From Paenibacillus xylanilyticus (GTDB taxonomy: Bacteria; Bacillota; Bacilli; Paenibacillales; Paenibacillaceae), in NCBI RefSeq assembly GCF_013359935.1, contig NZ_JABMCB010000160.1:1-64000 (forward strand): a stretch of DNA of 64,000 nucleotides, written 5' to 3'. Under the pieces are notes generated by a model. The model was given only the letters and a program-made list of their open reading frames with translations. It was not told where the DNA came from and made no database searches. The translations under genes were made by a program, and so were the position numbers. How positions within the stretch are numbered: the stretch's first letter is position 1; every line of letters starts with the position of its first letter. Positions 32,858-42,145 of the stretch are shown here, piece after piece.

Positions 32858-34924
32858 TTGGCGAAATCAATACAAATGGAAGAACTGAAACTGGGTGTCT
32901 GTTATTACCCTGAGCATTGGTCGGAGGAGTTGTGGGAGGACGATTTCCGAAGAATGCGAGAGATGAATATTACAGTTATTCGGATGGCCGAATTCGCCTG
33001 GTCCATCTTTGAACCGGAAGAAGGCCAGTTCGATTTCAGCTTTTTTGGGCGGGCTTTGGACCTGGCACATCAATACGGCTTGGGCGTCATTCTGGGAACA
33101 CCGACGGCTACTCCACCTGCGTGGTTAACCGAAAAGTATCCTGAGGTTTTAAATGCAAATAAAGACGGTGTATTATATAGGCACGGCATGCGACGTCACA
33201 ATAACTACAGCAGCCCGATCTATAGGCAGCAATGTGAAAAAATCGTACGGAATATGGTTATCGCATATAAAGATCATCCGGCTGTCATTGGCTGGCAGAT
33301 CGATAACGAACTCAACTGTCATATGGATGTTTTTTATGCGGAGGCAGATCATATCGCGTTTCGCGAGTGGCTGAAGAGTCGTTATAACACGTTAGAAAAC
33401 TTGAACCAAGCATGGGGAACCGTTTTTTGGAGTCAGACCTATACCGAATGGGAACAAATTTATCTTACACGTAACATGGTTAATCAATCGCCAAATCCTC
33501 ACTTGGCATTGGATGAAAAGAGATTCATATCGGCGAATACCATTTCATTTGCCAAGCTTCAAGTGGATATCATTCGTGAACTGGATCCTCAACATTGGAT
33601 CACGACAAACGGTACGTTCGGACATATAGACAATCATGAATTGACGGATGAACTCCTTGATTTCTTTTCCTATGATTCGTATCCGCAGTTTGCCACAATA
33701 TTTACTGGTGAGGACGAAAAGCCATTGCAAGACCGGGCTTGGAGCATGAAATTATCCAATGTACGAAACATGTCTCCGAACTTTTGCGTAATGGAACAAC
33801 AGTCTGGTCCAGGCGGCTGGGTTGATAGTATAGGTATGGGCACTCCAAGACCCGGCCAGATCCGATTATGGTCATATCAATCCGTCCTTCACGGAACAGA
33901 CCTACTCGTATACTTCCGCTGGCGGACGGCAACGTTCGGAACGGAGATGTACTGGCACGGCATCAATGATTACCACAATCAACCCAACCGGCGAGTCCGA
34001 GAGGTAGCACAGGTCGGCGAAGAGTTTGTTAAAATAGGTCGGGCTATTGCGGGTACGACGTATCAAGCGGATGCAGCCATCCTGCAGGATTACGATAATA
34101 TGTGGGATGGTGAGTTGGACGAGTGGCATGGTCCGCTTCATCAACAGAGCACTCGCGCTTGGTATAAGCAGCTGCAATATCGCCATATTCCCACCGATCT
34201 TGTTACGCTGCGATCATCAACCGTTCTGGAAGACCTGTCCAAATATAAGGTGATCATCTATGCTCACCCGGCAATCATGACAGACGAAACAGCAGAACTT
34301 CTGCAAACGTACGTCAGTCAAGGTGGAACCCTGTTGTTGGGTGCCCGTACCGGATATAAGGATCTCAAGGGACACTGTTATATGAGACCTTTTCCAGGAG
34401 CAGCTGCGGAGCTATGCGGAGTGACCGTGGAGGATTTCACCTTAGTCAAAGGAACCGTTCCCGCAGCCGAACTGCAGTGGAAAGGCAAAAGGGAGCAACT
34501 GCAAGCGGGAATGCAAACGGTCGGATTCAACGAGGTTCTTCATGTGGAGAATCCCGAAGTGCAGGTCGTAGCGGAGTATGCTTCAGAGTACTATGCAGGT
34601 AGTCCAGCTATGACCAAACGTGCCGTAGGTCAAGGTGAAGTGTGGTATTATGGGGCCGCTTACAATGAACAGGTCGTTGATGCAATCATGGACGAAATCG
34701 GGCTATTTTCACCGGTGGATGACTTGATGGAGGTACCGTCCGAAGTTGAACTTGGTATCCGTTCATCGAACGATAAGGCGTATTTATTTTTACTTAACTT
34801 CTCGGACAAACAGGCAGGAATCAAGCTCAAGAAGGAAGCCAAAGAGCTGCTGTCGGGAACAACCTATAAGAATGAAATCAAAATGTCTCCGTATGGTGTT
34901 TTCATTTTTGAGATAGATAAGTGA
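32858..34924 (+). CDS. GH42 beta-galactosidase
   Basis: Hydrolyses terminal beta-galactosides inside the cell. In the 688-residue protein the acid/base glutamate is E151 (GWQIDNELNCH) and the nucleophile E313 (CVMEQQSGPGGW); N-terminal LGVCYYPEHWSEELWEDDF is the usual GH42 opening, and a trimerisation domain follows from about residue 370. I chose TTG 32858, eight bases after AAGGGGG, because the upstream in-frame ATG at 32789 lacks a ribosome binding site; ATG 32876 is a second choice. Regulated most likely by the divergent AraC protein. Confidence 0.92.
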   Translation: MAKSIQMEELKLGVCYYPEHWSEELWEDDFRRMREMNITVIRMAEFAWSIFEPEEGQFDFSFFGRALDLAHQYGLGVILGTPTATPPAWLTEKYPEVLNANKDGVLYRHGMRRHNNYSSPIYRQQCEKIVRNMVIAYKDHPAVIGWQIDNELNCHMDVFYAEADHIAFREWLKSRYNTLENLNQAWGTVFWSQTYTEWEQIYLTRNMVNQSPNPHLALDEKRFISANTISFAKLQVDIIRELDPQHWITTNGTFGHIDNHELTDELLDFFSYDSYPQFATIFTGEDEKPLQDRAWSMKLSNVRNMSPNFCVMEQQSGPGGWVDSIGMGTPRPGQIRLWSYQSVLHGTDLLVYFRWRTATFGTEMYWHGINDYHNQPNRRVREVAQVGEEFVKIGRAIAGTTYQADAAILQDYDNMWDGELDEWHGPLHQQSTRAWYKQLQYRHIPTDLVTLRSSTVLEDLSKYKVIIYAHPAIMTDETAELLQTYVSQGGTLLLGARTGYKDLKGHCYMRPFPGAAAELCGVTVEDFTLVKGTVPAAELQWKGKREQLQAGMQTVGFNEVLHVENPEVQVVAEYASEYYAGSPAMTKRAVGQGEVWYYGAAYNEQVVDAIMDEIGLFSPVDDLMEVPSEVELGIRSSNDKAYLFLLNFSDKQAGIKLKKEAKELLSGTTYKNEIKMSPYGVFIFEIDK

Positions 34925-34931
34925 TATAAGA

Positions 34932-34966
34932 AAACAGCCGGACTTCCTATGTTCGGCTGTTTTTTA
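34932..34966 (+). terminator. Terminator after the GH42 gene
   Basis: aacagccg/cggctgtt with a T-run (tttttta) directly after, starting eight bases after the stop. Confidence 0.88.
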
Positions 34967-35018
34967 GTTGGATAATAAGGAAGGTATAGTTTACCGGAAA
35001 AATATTTGAATTCTTTTG

Positions 35019-35046
35019 TGAACCAAATGAAGTCTTTGAGTATCTA
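35019..35046 (+). promoter_or_regulatory. Candidate ECF-type promoter
   Basis: TGAACC (35019) and TATCTA (35041) are separated by 16 bases, and the -35 has the AAC core of ECF-sigma promoters. Its place before the sigma gene suggests autoregulation. The -10 does not match the CGTA/CGTC form common in Bacillus, so this is tentative. Confidence 0.4.
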
Positions 35047-35081
35047 ATGAATAGATAGTTTGAGAAGGAGGGGAGATCTTC

Positions 35082-35609
35082 GTGGATTTGACAGAGAAAG
35101 CAGAACTTGCGAGAAAAGGGGATAAGGAAGCATTTGTGTTATTGGTACGAGCGATACAGCAGAGCCTCTTTGTTATAGCAAGATCAATTGTAAAGAACAA
35201 CGAAGATTGTGCTGATGCGATGCAGGAGACCATTGCCAAAGCATTTTCTAATGTACATACACTGAAAGAGCCTGCTTATTTTAAAACATGGATTATTCGG
35301 ATATTGATTAACGAGTGCAATCAGATCAATAGAAAAAAGAAGCGGGTATCCCTCATTCCTTACGATTTAAGAAAGACATCTTATAAGGAGGAGTACGAAC
35401 AAATTGAGCTGTTTGAGGTGATTGACGAACTGGATGAACAGCTTCAAACCATTGTCACGCTATTTTATATCGAAGATATGTCGGTCAAGGACATCTCCAA
35501 CGTGCTCGAAGTTTCTGAAGGTACAGTAAAGTCACGTTTGTTCAGGGCTAGAAAGCAGCTATCTGAGCTTGTATTAGGGGAAGGAGAAGAAAAATATGAG
35601 TTATCATGA
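35082..35609 (+). CDS. ECF-type RNA polymerase sigma factor (SigV/SigW-like)
   Basis: Directs RNA polymerase to a stress regulon. The 175-residue protein has sigma region 2 (about 20-85, with DAMQETIAKAFSNVHTLKEPAYFKTWIIRILINEC) and region 4 (about 118-170, VTLFYIEDMSVKDISNVLEVSEGTVKSRLFRARKQL). GTG start at 35082 after AAGGAGGGGAG. The next gene overlaps by 14 bases and encodes its probable membrane anti-sigma partner, so the pair is co-translated. The signal sensed is not visible. Confidence 0.93.
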   Translation: MDLTEKAELARKGDKEAFVLLVRAIQQSLFVIARSIVKNNEDCADAMQETIAKAFSNVHTLKEPAYFKTWIIRILINECNQINRKKKRVSLIPYDLRKTSYKEEYEQIELFEVIDELDEQLQTIVTLFYIEDMSVKDISNVLEVSEGTVKSRLFRARKQLSELVLGEGEEKYELS

Positions 35610-37071
35610 TCCGGTTGATCACAAGATAAAACAATTTCTTAAGTCAAAAACACAAGACGTGGTCCTCCCTGATACAGTCCAATTAGCGGTGGAGAACGCT
35701 CTTTCTTCACTTTCTGAGCCAAAGTCGAAAAAGAAATCGTACTTTAAACAGTGGAGATGGGCTGCCGCAGCAATAGCACTCTTTTTTGCCATAGGTGCAG
35801 TTACAATCTATACCGTGCCAACATTTGCTGAAATGATCCGATCTTTGTTTGCCAAGGACAACCCCGATATCGGGCTTCTTCGAGCGCAGGAACTGGGATT
35901 GGTGCATAATCCACATATTAAGGTGAAGGACAAAGGTTATACGCTTGTCATTGAGGAAGCTGTAGCAGATCCAACACGAGTGACAGTTGCACTTCAGCTT
36001 TTTGATAAAAAGGGAAAGCATGAACGTGAAAGGCTTATTCTTGGAGAACCAAACAACATAACGATTAAAGATGATAAAGGAAACATAGTGGGCAGCATGT
36101 ATGATATGGGATATACAAATGATTTTTATTATATGGTTGAATTTTTTAGTGAGCCGCTGCAGACGGACAAGATAACGATTGAGGGGAATATTAATACGCT
36201 TGGAAACAGAAATGTACCTTCCATAGAAGGAAATTGGAATTTCAGCTTTGACCTGGATATGAAAGAGGCAAATAGCAAGACCCAAGTTGAGGAACTCTCT
36301 GGAGCTTACACAACACCACATGGAATGACTGTCAATTTAAAAAGGATCACACGAATGGTACAGGGAGTACGATTCGAAGTGGAGACCGAATTGGATGAAG
36401 CAGCAATGGCGAGATCCCCCGGTGATTTGTGGGAAAAACAAATGTTGAGCTTTCACTTTGAAACCTTGGATAACGAGGAGATACATTCAGTAAACCCAAG
36501 AAAACTTGGTTACATGGACAGCCTTATGACATTTGATTATAGTGTAACTGAAAAAGGGAAAATGCGTTGGAGTTACACTTTTAAGTACCTGCCTGAACAA
36601 GAACCTTACCGTTTTGTATTGGACGGATACTCTATTGCTGAAGTGGATGGAAGTAAGTTTTCTTTTAGACCTGCGGAGTTAAAAGAGTCCAAAGACTTTA
36701 AGATTTTGAAAGATAAATTCGAACTGATTGGTACTTCCATGGAGAAGTCGCAAAGAGGCGATGGAACAGATGAACTGGCTGTCTTATTCTATGGGAAAAT
36801 AGATAACGAGATTCGTCAAGAGTTATGGTCTGCATATGATTCGGAAGGCAAACAATATATCGTGAGTAAGAGAGGTGCGTCGAGTCTCGAAAATAGTTTA
36901 CCCGATCATTGGAGAAAGGGATTTATCAGCATGGGAGATCGTAACATGAAAACCCCTTATGAATTCCGAATTGAAGGGTTAGATCATATTCCGGAGGAGC
37001 TCACCCTCGAAAGGGAAGTAGTTGATAAACGATATAACGACCCTAATTGGTCCGTAACTTTAAATGAGTAG
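35596..37071 (+). CDS. DUF4179-type membrane protein, probable anti-sigma factor
   Basis: A 491-residue protein with one transmembrane segment at about 51-70 (AAAAIALFFAIGAVTIYTV). The 50-residue N-terminus would lie in the cytoplasm and could bind the sigma factor, and the long C-terminal part would lie outside as DUF4179-like beta-rich domains. Such proteins are encoded directly after ECF sigma genes in Paenibacillus and Bacillus. AAGGAGAAG is about eight bases before ATG 35596, inside the sigma gene. Anti-sigma action is inferred from context and topology. Confidence 0.82.
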   Translation: MSYHDPVDHKIKQFLKSKTQDVVLPDTVQLAVENALSSLSEPKSKKKSYFKQWRWAAAAIALFFAIGAVTIYTVPTFAEMIRSLFAKDNPDIGLLRAQELGLVHNPHIKVKDKGYTLVIEEAVADPTRVTVALQLFDKKGKHERERLILGEPNNITIKDDKGNIVGSMYDMGYTNDFYYMVEFFSEPLQTDKITIEGNINTLGNRNVPSIEGNWNFSFDLDMKEANSKTQVEELSGAYTTPHGMTVNLKRITRMVQGVRFEVETELDEAAMARSPGDLWEKQMLSFHFETLDNEEIHSVNPRKLGYMDSLMTFDYSVTEKGKMRWSYTFKYLPEQEPYRFVLDGYSIAEVDGSKFSFRPAELKESKDFKILKDKFELIGTSMEKSQRGDGTDELAVLFYGKIDNEIRQELWSAYDSEGKQYIVSKRGASSLENSLPDHWRKGFISMGDRNMKTPYEFRIEGLDHIPEELTLEREVVDKRYNDPNWSVTLNE

Positions 37072-37076
37072 TCAAA

Positions 37077-37115
37077 AACGAACTTATTCCTGTCAGGGAG
37101 TAAGTTCGTTTGTTT
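37077..37115. terminator. Terminator after the sigma/anti-sigma operon
   Basis: aaacgaactta and taagttcgttt form an 11-base perfect stem with loop TTCCTGTCAGGGAG and a T-rich tail (tgtttc). It lies between convergent genes and may work in both directions. Confidence 0.82.
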
Positions 37116-37139
37116 CTATTAGATTCTAATGCAGGATCA

Positions 37140-37406
37140 TTAATTGTTCTTCTCTTCATTCTTGATAAACAATGAACTGGTGATTATTAAAACGACAACA
37201 AAAAATAAAATCATAATTGAATTAGAAGGTACTTCATTGAATATGTAGTCTTGAACAAACAGGACTATAATGGATAGTGCTAAGATAAATCTCATGACTC
37301 GAGCCGACGACCGATCCGGGTTTTTGGAATGTTTGGATACGAGATATATGACATACCCTATTCCAGCAAAAAGCAGAAGTAAACCTGTGACTATCATGGC
37401 AAACAT
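37140..37406 (-). CDS. Small three-helix membrane protein, unknown
   Basis: An 88-residue hydrophobic protein with predicted helices at about 3-21, 38-55 and 62-80 and a charged C-terminus (KNEEKNN). I do not recognise a family. The start is ATG 37406, seven bases after AAAGGTG; ATG 37427 is less likely. It lies 74 bases downstream of the oxidoreductase gene on the same strand and may be its own unit. Confidence 0.55.
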   Translation of the reverse strand: MFAMIVTGLLLLFAGIGYVIYLVSKHSKNPDRSSARVMRFILALSIIVLFVQDYIFNEVPSNSIMILFFVVVLIITSSLFIKNEEKNN

Positions 37407-37480
37407 TAAAATACACCTTTCTTGCATTCATTTCATTAAAAGTTAATAGAGAAGTTAGTAGAGATTTCCAAGTCATTATC

Positions 37481-38530
37481 TCATACCCATACAGGGGCTT
37501 GAGTTGCGATTGACTTCTCAATGGCAAGGGACAAACGTACATCGTTAAGAGCTTCTGTCAGAGAATAAAAAGGGATATTCTCTCTCACATAAGTCGACAT
37601 TCGTGTTAAAATTTCAGCCATGGCCAGCTCTTCATCGGAAAATGGGGCAGAAGAGAAGGGATTACGGTAAAGGCACTGTTGGCCAGCACGAAGCTCACGT
37701 AATGACAGCGGCCCCAGGCTTCCTTCCATACCGCTCTGAATTCGATGGATCGAGTATGTATCAAACGCTTCAGCACCCACGCTGATTGTAACTTCGTTAT
37801 CCCGTATCTCTCCATGGGAACCGCGAATCAGAACCCGGTTTTGACGGAGGGGAGAAAAGTATTGAGACCGAGTAAAGTCCAGCAAAGCACTCTTGCCGTT
37901 CCGGAACGTCAGCATGGCGATATCTTGTAATTCGTTCTCGATCTGATCCTGAACTTGTCGACCACGGTAGGGGACTTCCAGAATCGGAAGTTCGAAGCGG
38001 CGGGCAACGATTTCGCAGCTGATATCCGATATCGATAACCAGTTACGGATGAGACTGATCCCATGATAGCCGTGCGCTGATGACACCTGAACATGATGAA
38101 CCTGACCCAGTTTTCCAGAACAAATGAGAGCCATACGAGCCGTATGATGGGGCTGCAGCGGATATTGTTCTGCGATTTGAATATGTGCGTTTGTCTCGGC
38201 GAACTTGGACATTAGCGCAAAGCTTTCTTCATCGAAAGCCGGAGGCGTTTCAACCAGGAGGGGCACGTGCAGTGAAGCAAGTTCTTCAAGAACTGCGGGT
38301 ACGGCAGTTTTGGAAACAGCAACCAAAAGAAAATCACTATGACGGGTCAATTCACTTGACGACTCGTAAAGTGTTACACCCCATTGATCGGCAGCTTCTT
38401 GGTACTTGGCCGAATTTCGAACGACTATGCCGCTGATTCGGAATAGATGGGGGAGCTGCTTCGCAATTCGCAAATAAGCTTCCGCTCTCCAACCGAAACC
38501 TATAATTCCAAAACAAATCGGTTGTATCAA
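37481..38530 (-). CDS. Gfo/Idh/MocA-family oxidoreductase
   Basis: A NAD(P)-dependent dehydrogenase-like protein (349 residues) of the family that oxidises or reduces sugars and inositols. The N-terminal Rossmann fold starts ICFGIIGFGWRAEAYLRIA. The E-K-P motif region of the family reads VETPPAFDEE here, so the usual lysine is replaced, which questions normal catalysis. TTG start at 38530, eight bases after GGGAGGAG; an ATG at 38569 lacks a ribosome binding site. It is downstream of the GH35 gene on the same strand, separated by a hairpin. Confidence 0.82.
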   Translation of the reverse strand: MIQPICFGIIGFGWRAEAYLRIAKQLPHLFRISGIVVRNSAKYQEAADQWGVTLYESSSELTRHSDFLLVAVSKTAVPAVLEELASLHVPLLVETPPAFDEESFALMSKFAETNAHIQIAEQYPLQPHHTARMALICSGKLGQVHHVQVSSAHGYHGISLIRNWLSISDISCEIVARRFELPILEVPYRGRQVQDQIENELQDIAMLTFRNGKSALLDFTRSQYFSPLRQNRVLIRGSHGEIRDNEVTISVGAEAFDTYSIHRIQSGMEGSLGPLSLRELRAGQQCLYRNPFSSAPFSDEELAMAEILTRMSTYVRENIPFYSLTEALNDVRLSLAIEKSIATQAPVWV

Positions 38531-38656
38531 ATGAATCTCCTCCCTTTTCAATATTCGTATTATTGACATATGTCCTGCCTGTATTTTCTACTCAAGGATA
38601 CCATGGAGCTAACTATTTTCAACAATAAATATGATTTAGCAATGGTAACGACCAGA

Positions 38657-38702
38657 ACCGCCCTGAGATCGCTCCAATTGAACGATTTCAGGGCGGTTTT
38701 TT
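38657..38702. terminator. Strong hairpin between GH35 and oxidoreductase genes
   Basis: accgccctgagatcg and cgatttcagggcggt pair over about 15 bases with one mismatch. The T-run (38697-38702) follows on the plus strand, although both flanking genes are on the minus strand. On the minus strand it begins right at the GH35 stop and could limit reading into the oxidoreductase gene. Confidence 0.65.
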
Positions 38703-41061
38703 AGGAGAGTGGAACAGGGGAATGTTCAACCGCAGCTGAAGTTTTGACAGGATACAAGGCAACCTGATATTGCGGGATGGCCTCAATGCGGTGGAACTCG
38801 GCAATCTCGACACCTTCGAAGCGCTCAATTTGCGCCTGATTGACAAAGGTATGGACCGTTCCCCGGCGCTGTGGCGTGATCGATAGGTGCAAGGTAGAGG
38901 ATTCAAGCTGCGTGTAGAATTCCTTCAGGCCGATGGACCAAGTCTTCCCGTAATAAACGTGATCCGTAATAAGCCGGCCATTCAGGAAGGCTTCAGCCAC
39001 ATCACCTTCATAATCTACCTCGAGCCACACATCATGAACATGAGAGGGCCATTCTCCCGCAAACTGCAGGAGAGCCGATTTCTCCGCAGGCTTCGTAACC
39101 AGCACGTCAGGCGTATATTCAGGCAGCTCCAACGTGTAGGTAGCGAAGAATGTCGATTCTTCCTTTTGACAAGGGATGGAGTTTGCGTTTTTCGTTTGTA
39201 AATCGTGTGCAGGTGCTGGATATAACGAAACATCAAACCGGGATACTCCCATCGATGTGCAGACAAGCTGATGTTGGTTGAAGATCACGGGACAATCGCT
39301 GATCACGAGTGTTTTTTGCCCCCATAGTTCGAAGGTATATGCTTTCTGTGCTTCTTCTCTGGATAACGTTACAAAGCGTACATTACGGCCATCGGTTGTG
39401 CGGAAGTGGACTGAATCAAGTTTGTTTACGCTCGGCTGGATCACGTAGTAAGAACCTCTGTCCGTTAATATGCCTTCTCCAGCGTGCACATCCGTCAGGT
39501 TCGTTTTGGATACGACGTATTCCGGTGCCATTCCTTCATGTGCATAGAAGAATATCGTTTTCTCATTGTCGGTTTCAATCTCCGTCAACAAAGGAGTCGT
39601 TGCGCTGACAAGCGACACGCCATGAAGCTCCAGATTAAATGGCAGCATCAGCCCGATTCCGCCTGGGAGCTCAAGTTCACCTTCAGCCGGGAAAGCAACG
39701 TGCCCCTTGACGGTTTCCAATTCGATTCGGATCTTACGGCTGGTTAGGTTGACTTGGTCCTGAAAATTATTCAAGAAAACAAAGCCGGAACCGTTATGAT
39801 GTCTTACACACCAACGCAATGTCTCTGTATCTGTCGGATCTATGGTGGATTGTCCCTCAGGCAGTATCGTCTTCATCGGCGCAAGAATCGATCCGAAGGA
39901 TTGAAGAAATATGGAAATCGCGCGGATGCGGTCATAGGATGCACCGACCCTGCCGAATTCACCCAAAGGTGACTGGTAGTCATACGTGATTTTCGGCAGG
40001 AATTGCTCATTCAGGTAACCCTTCTTGCCGACAGGATTGGAGCCGCCATGGTACATGTAATAACCGAGCAGATTGCTGCCGCTGGCCAGCTTGACAAGAG
40101 TCATGGCCTCAATGCTGTTCTCTGGAACGTACGGCCTTACATTATAACTGACCTGCATGCCGCCCGCCATCTCGCAATATGCAACGGGGTATTCGGGCAC
40201 ATCAAAATGAACCGGTTCGGCTGGTGTATCATGAAGATCGCGATACAAAAACTCCGTGCTCGGTGGCTGGGCTGGTATCCAAGACGTGTAGGCGTAACCT
40301 GCAAGCATGGGCAAAAAACCTTCCTCCGGAACGGCTGCACCACCCCAAGCGGTAGCCGTGAAGAATAGAGGACGAATGCCTGCATCCTCCGCAATGCGAC
40401 GCAGCTCGGCGAGGTGAGCTGTGCCGCCCGTACCGGAAGACAGAAACTTGCCTGTTTTGTAACCCCAGGCATCATTGGGCGCCCCGGCGTGCATGAACTC
40501 ATTTTCAAGCTGTACTGCAATAACGGGTCCTCCATCCTGATACAGGCTGCCTTTCATCTGAACGGCAATCTCCCGGTAGAGTTTGCGGGCGAGTTTCAGA
40601 TAATCGGGATCATTGGAGCGGATCTCGATTGGCTTAGAGAGTACCCAATCCGGAATTCCACCATTGCGAACTTCACCGTGACAGAATGGACCGATGCGAA
40701 GGATTAGGGGGAAATCGAGCTTGGCGCACAGATCGATAAAGTGGCGAAGGTTTCGCCTACCGCCCCATACAAAAATCCCTTCTTCTTCCTCATGAAAATT
40801 CCAGAATACATACGTTGCGACAATGTGAATCCCTCCAGCTTTCATCTTGAGAAGTTCTTCTTCCCAATGTAAATACGAAAATCTGGAAAAGTGAAATTCA
40901 CCGACAACAGGGATGAAGGGTTCTCCGTTACGCGTCATATAATAATTCGTAAATCCAAAGGATTCACCTTGTGGGTTTGCTCCGCCATTCTCACCCAATT
41001 TTCCTGGATAGATTTCCTTGTCACCCACGTTTTTTAATGATAATTTCGATACCTGGAACAT
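38701..41061 (-). CDS. GH35 beta-galactosidase
   Basis: Removes beta-galactosyl residues. The 786-residue protein opens with the GH35 barrel (FIPVVGEFHFSRFSYLHWEEELLKMKAGG near residue 50); the acid/base is E188 (VQLENEF) and the nucleophile E297 (VAYCEMAGG). The C-terminal part (about 460-780) holds beta-sandwich domains. There is no signal peptide. AAGGAGGG lies about ten bases before ATG 41061. The gene is divergent from an AraC-type regulator, with a palindrome between, and probably belongs to its regulon. Confidence 0.92.
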   Translation of the reverse strand: MFQVSKLSLKNVGDKEIYPGKLGENGGANPQGESFGFTNYYMTRNGEPFIPVVGEFHFSRFSYLHWEEELLKMKAGGIHIVATYVFWNFHEEEEGIFVWGGRRNLRHFIDLCAKLDFPLILRIGPFCHGEVRNGGIPDWVLSKPIEIRSNDPDYLKLARKLYREIAVQMKGSLYQDGGPVIAVQLENEFMHAGAPNDAWGYKTGKFLSSGTGGTAHLAELRRIAEDAGIRPLFFTATAWGGAAVPEEGFLPMLAGYAYTSWIPAQPPSTEFLYRDLHDTPAEPVHFDVPEYPVAYCEMAGGMQVSYNVRPYVPENSIEAMTLVKLASGSNLLGYYMYHGGSNPVGKKGYLNEQFLPKITYDYQSPLGEFGRVGASYDRIRAISIFLQSFGSILAPMKTILPEGQSTIDPTDTETLRWCVRHHNGSGFVFLNNFQDQVNLTSRKIRIELETVKGHVAFPAEGELELPGGIGLMLPFNLELHGVSLVSATTPLLTEIETDNEKTIFFYAHEGMAPEYVVSKTNLTDVHAGEGILTDRGSYYVIQPSVNKLDSVHFRTTDGRNVRFVTLSREEAQKAYTFELWGQKTLVISDCPVIFNQHQLVCTSMGVSRFDVSLYPAPAHDLQTKNANSIPCQKEESTFFATYTLELPEYTPDVLVTKPAEKSALLQFAGEWPSHVHDVWLEVDYEGDVAEAFLNGRLITDHVYYGKTWSIGLKEFYTQLESSTLHLSITPQRRGTVHTFVNQAQIERFEGVEIAEFHRIEAIPQYQVALYPVKTSAAVEHSPVPLS

Positions 41062-41133
41062 TGTTGGAATACCCTCCTTGTGATATGTTCTTTACGATGA
41101 ATTCTACTGTTTATAGCAAATACAAGAAGTATC

Positions 41134-41147
41134 AATATAGCTATATT
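41134..41147. promoter_or_regulatory. Perfect palindrome between divergent GH35 and AraC genes
   Basis: AATATAGCTATATT is a perfect 14-base palindrome in the 121-base divergent promoter region and close to the -10 zone of either gene. A role as operator is possible; AT-rich sequence makes chance likely as well. Confidence 0.35.
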
Positions 41148-41182
41148 TTATACGGAATACGATATGGCGAGGTAGTGTGATA

Positions 41183-42028
41183 ATGGCTGAAAAACATGCG
41201 GATTATGCTATTCATGAAACCCGGCCCTTTGGGATATTAATTGCAGGACACTATGAGGAAAAGAAGGGATACGAGATTCATCGTCCATCAGGGAGTATTG
41301 ACTGGTTATTGATGTATACGCTTTCTGGTGAAGGCGTGATACAGCATGGTAAAAATTCAATCTCCTGTACGTCTGGGGATGTAGCCATCCTCTTGCCGGG
41401 ACTTCCACATCATTATGAAACGAAGCAGGAGCATTGGGAATTTATATGGGTTCATTTCATTCCCGACCCCAACTGGAGTACGTGGTTGAAACTGCCTGAA
41501 ATGTCCGATCGTTTCTTCTTTCAGCAGATCGCTTCAGAGGAGCTGCAGCATGATGTGCACAATGCCCTTCAAAGGCTGGTGCGTCACGGACGTTCGGAAG
41601 GAAGTTCCGAACTCCATCGCCGATTAGCTGAGCTTGCCCTGGAAGAGACGTTGATTCGCATTCAACAGACGTTTCCTCCAGATGTTCCGGCGACAATGGA
41701 TCCCAGAATTGCGGAGATGATGCGACATTTGCAGATGTACCCAGCCCAGAAAGTAAGCATACCCGAGCTGGCGAGCCGATGTTGTTTATCCACGTCACGC
41801 CTGTCTCATCTGTTTAAGGAGCAGGTGGGTGACACAATTCTGAATACAGTTCATAAGTTCAGATTGGAAAAGGCGGCGCAGCTCCTGAACGGCACCAATC
41901 GGCAAATTGCCGAAATCGCGGCGGATGTTGGATTCGACTGCGGCATTCATTTTACAAGAAAGTTCCGCGAAGCGTTCGGTGAGACGCCGTCTGCGTACCG
42001 AAAACGAAAAAATAGCCCTCAACAGTGA
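41183..42028 (+). CDS. AraC-family regulator with N-terminal cupin
   Basis: A 281-residue regulator. Residues about 20-150 are the cupin effector domain (LLMYTLSGEGVIQHGKNSISCTSGDVAILLPG), and residues about 180-278 the two helix-turn-helix motifs (SIPELASRCCLSTSRLSHLF, IAEIAADVGFDCGIHFTRKF). ATG 41183 is about nine bases after GAGGT; a GTG at 41177 is possible. It stands between the divergent GH35 gene and the DUF5107-TPR gene 117 bases downstream and could control both. Confidence 0.9.
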   Translation: MAEKHADYAIHETRPFGILIAGHYEEKKGYEIHRPSGSIDWLLMYTLSGEGVIQHGKNSISCTSGDVAILLPGLPHHYETKQEHWEFIWVHFIPDPNWSTWLKLPEMSDRFFFQQIASEELQHDVHNALQRLVRHGRSEGSSELHRRLAELALEETLIRIQQTFPPDVPATMDPRIAEMMRHLQMYPAQKVSIPELASRCCLSTSRLSHLFKEQVGDTILNTVHKFRLEKAAQLLNGTNRQIAEIAADVGFDCGIHFTRKFREAFGETPSAYRKRKNSPQQ

Positions 42029-42145
42029 TCTGCGAGGTGTTTCCCCATATAGTCCATGAAATTCAGAGGATATTGAATGGCCCTTCGCTGTTCATTTTTC
42101 TTACTATGGATACACCGACAGTTCACATGAGGAGGAAAAGAAATA

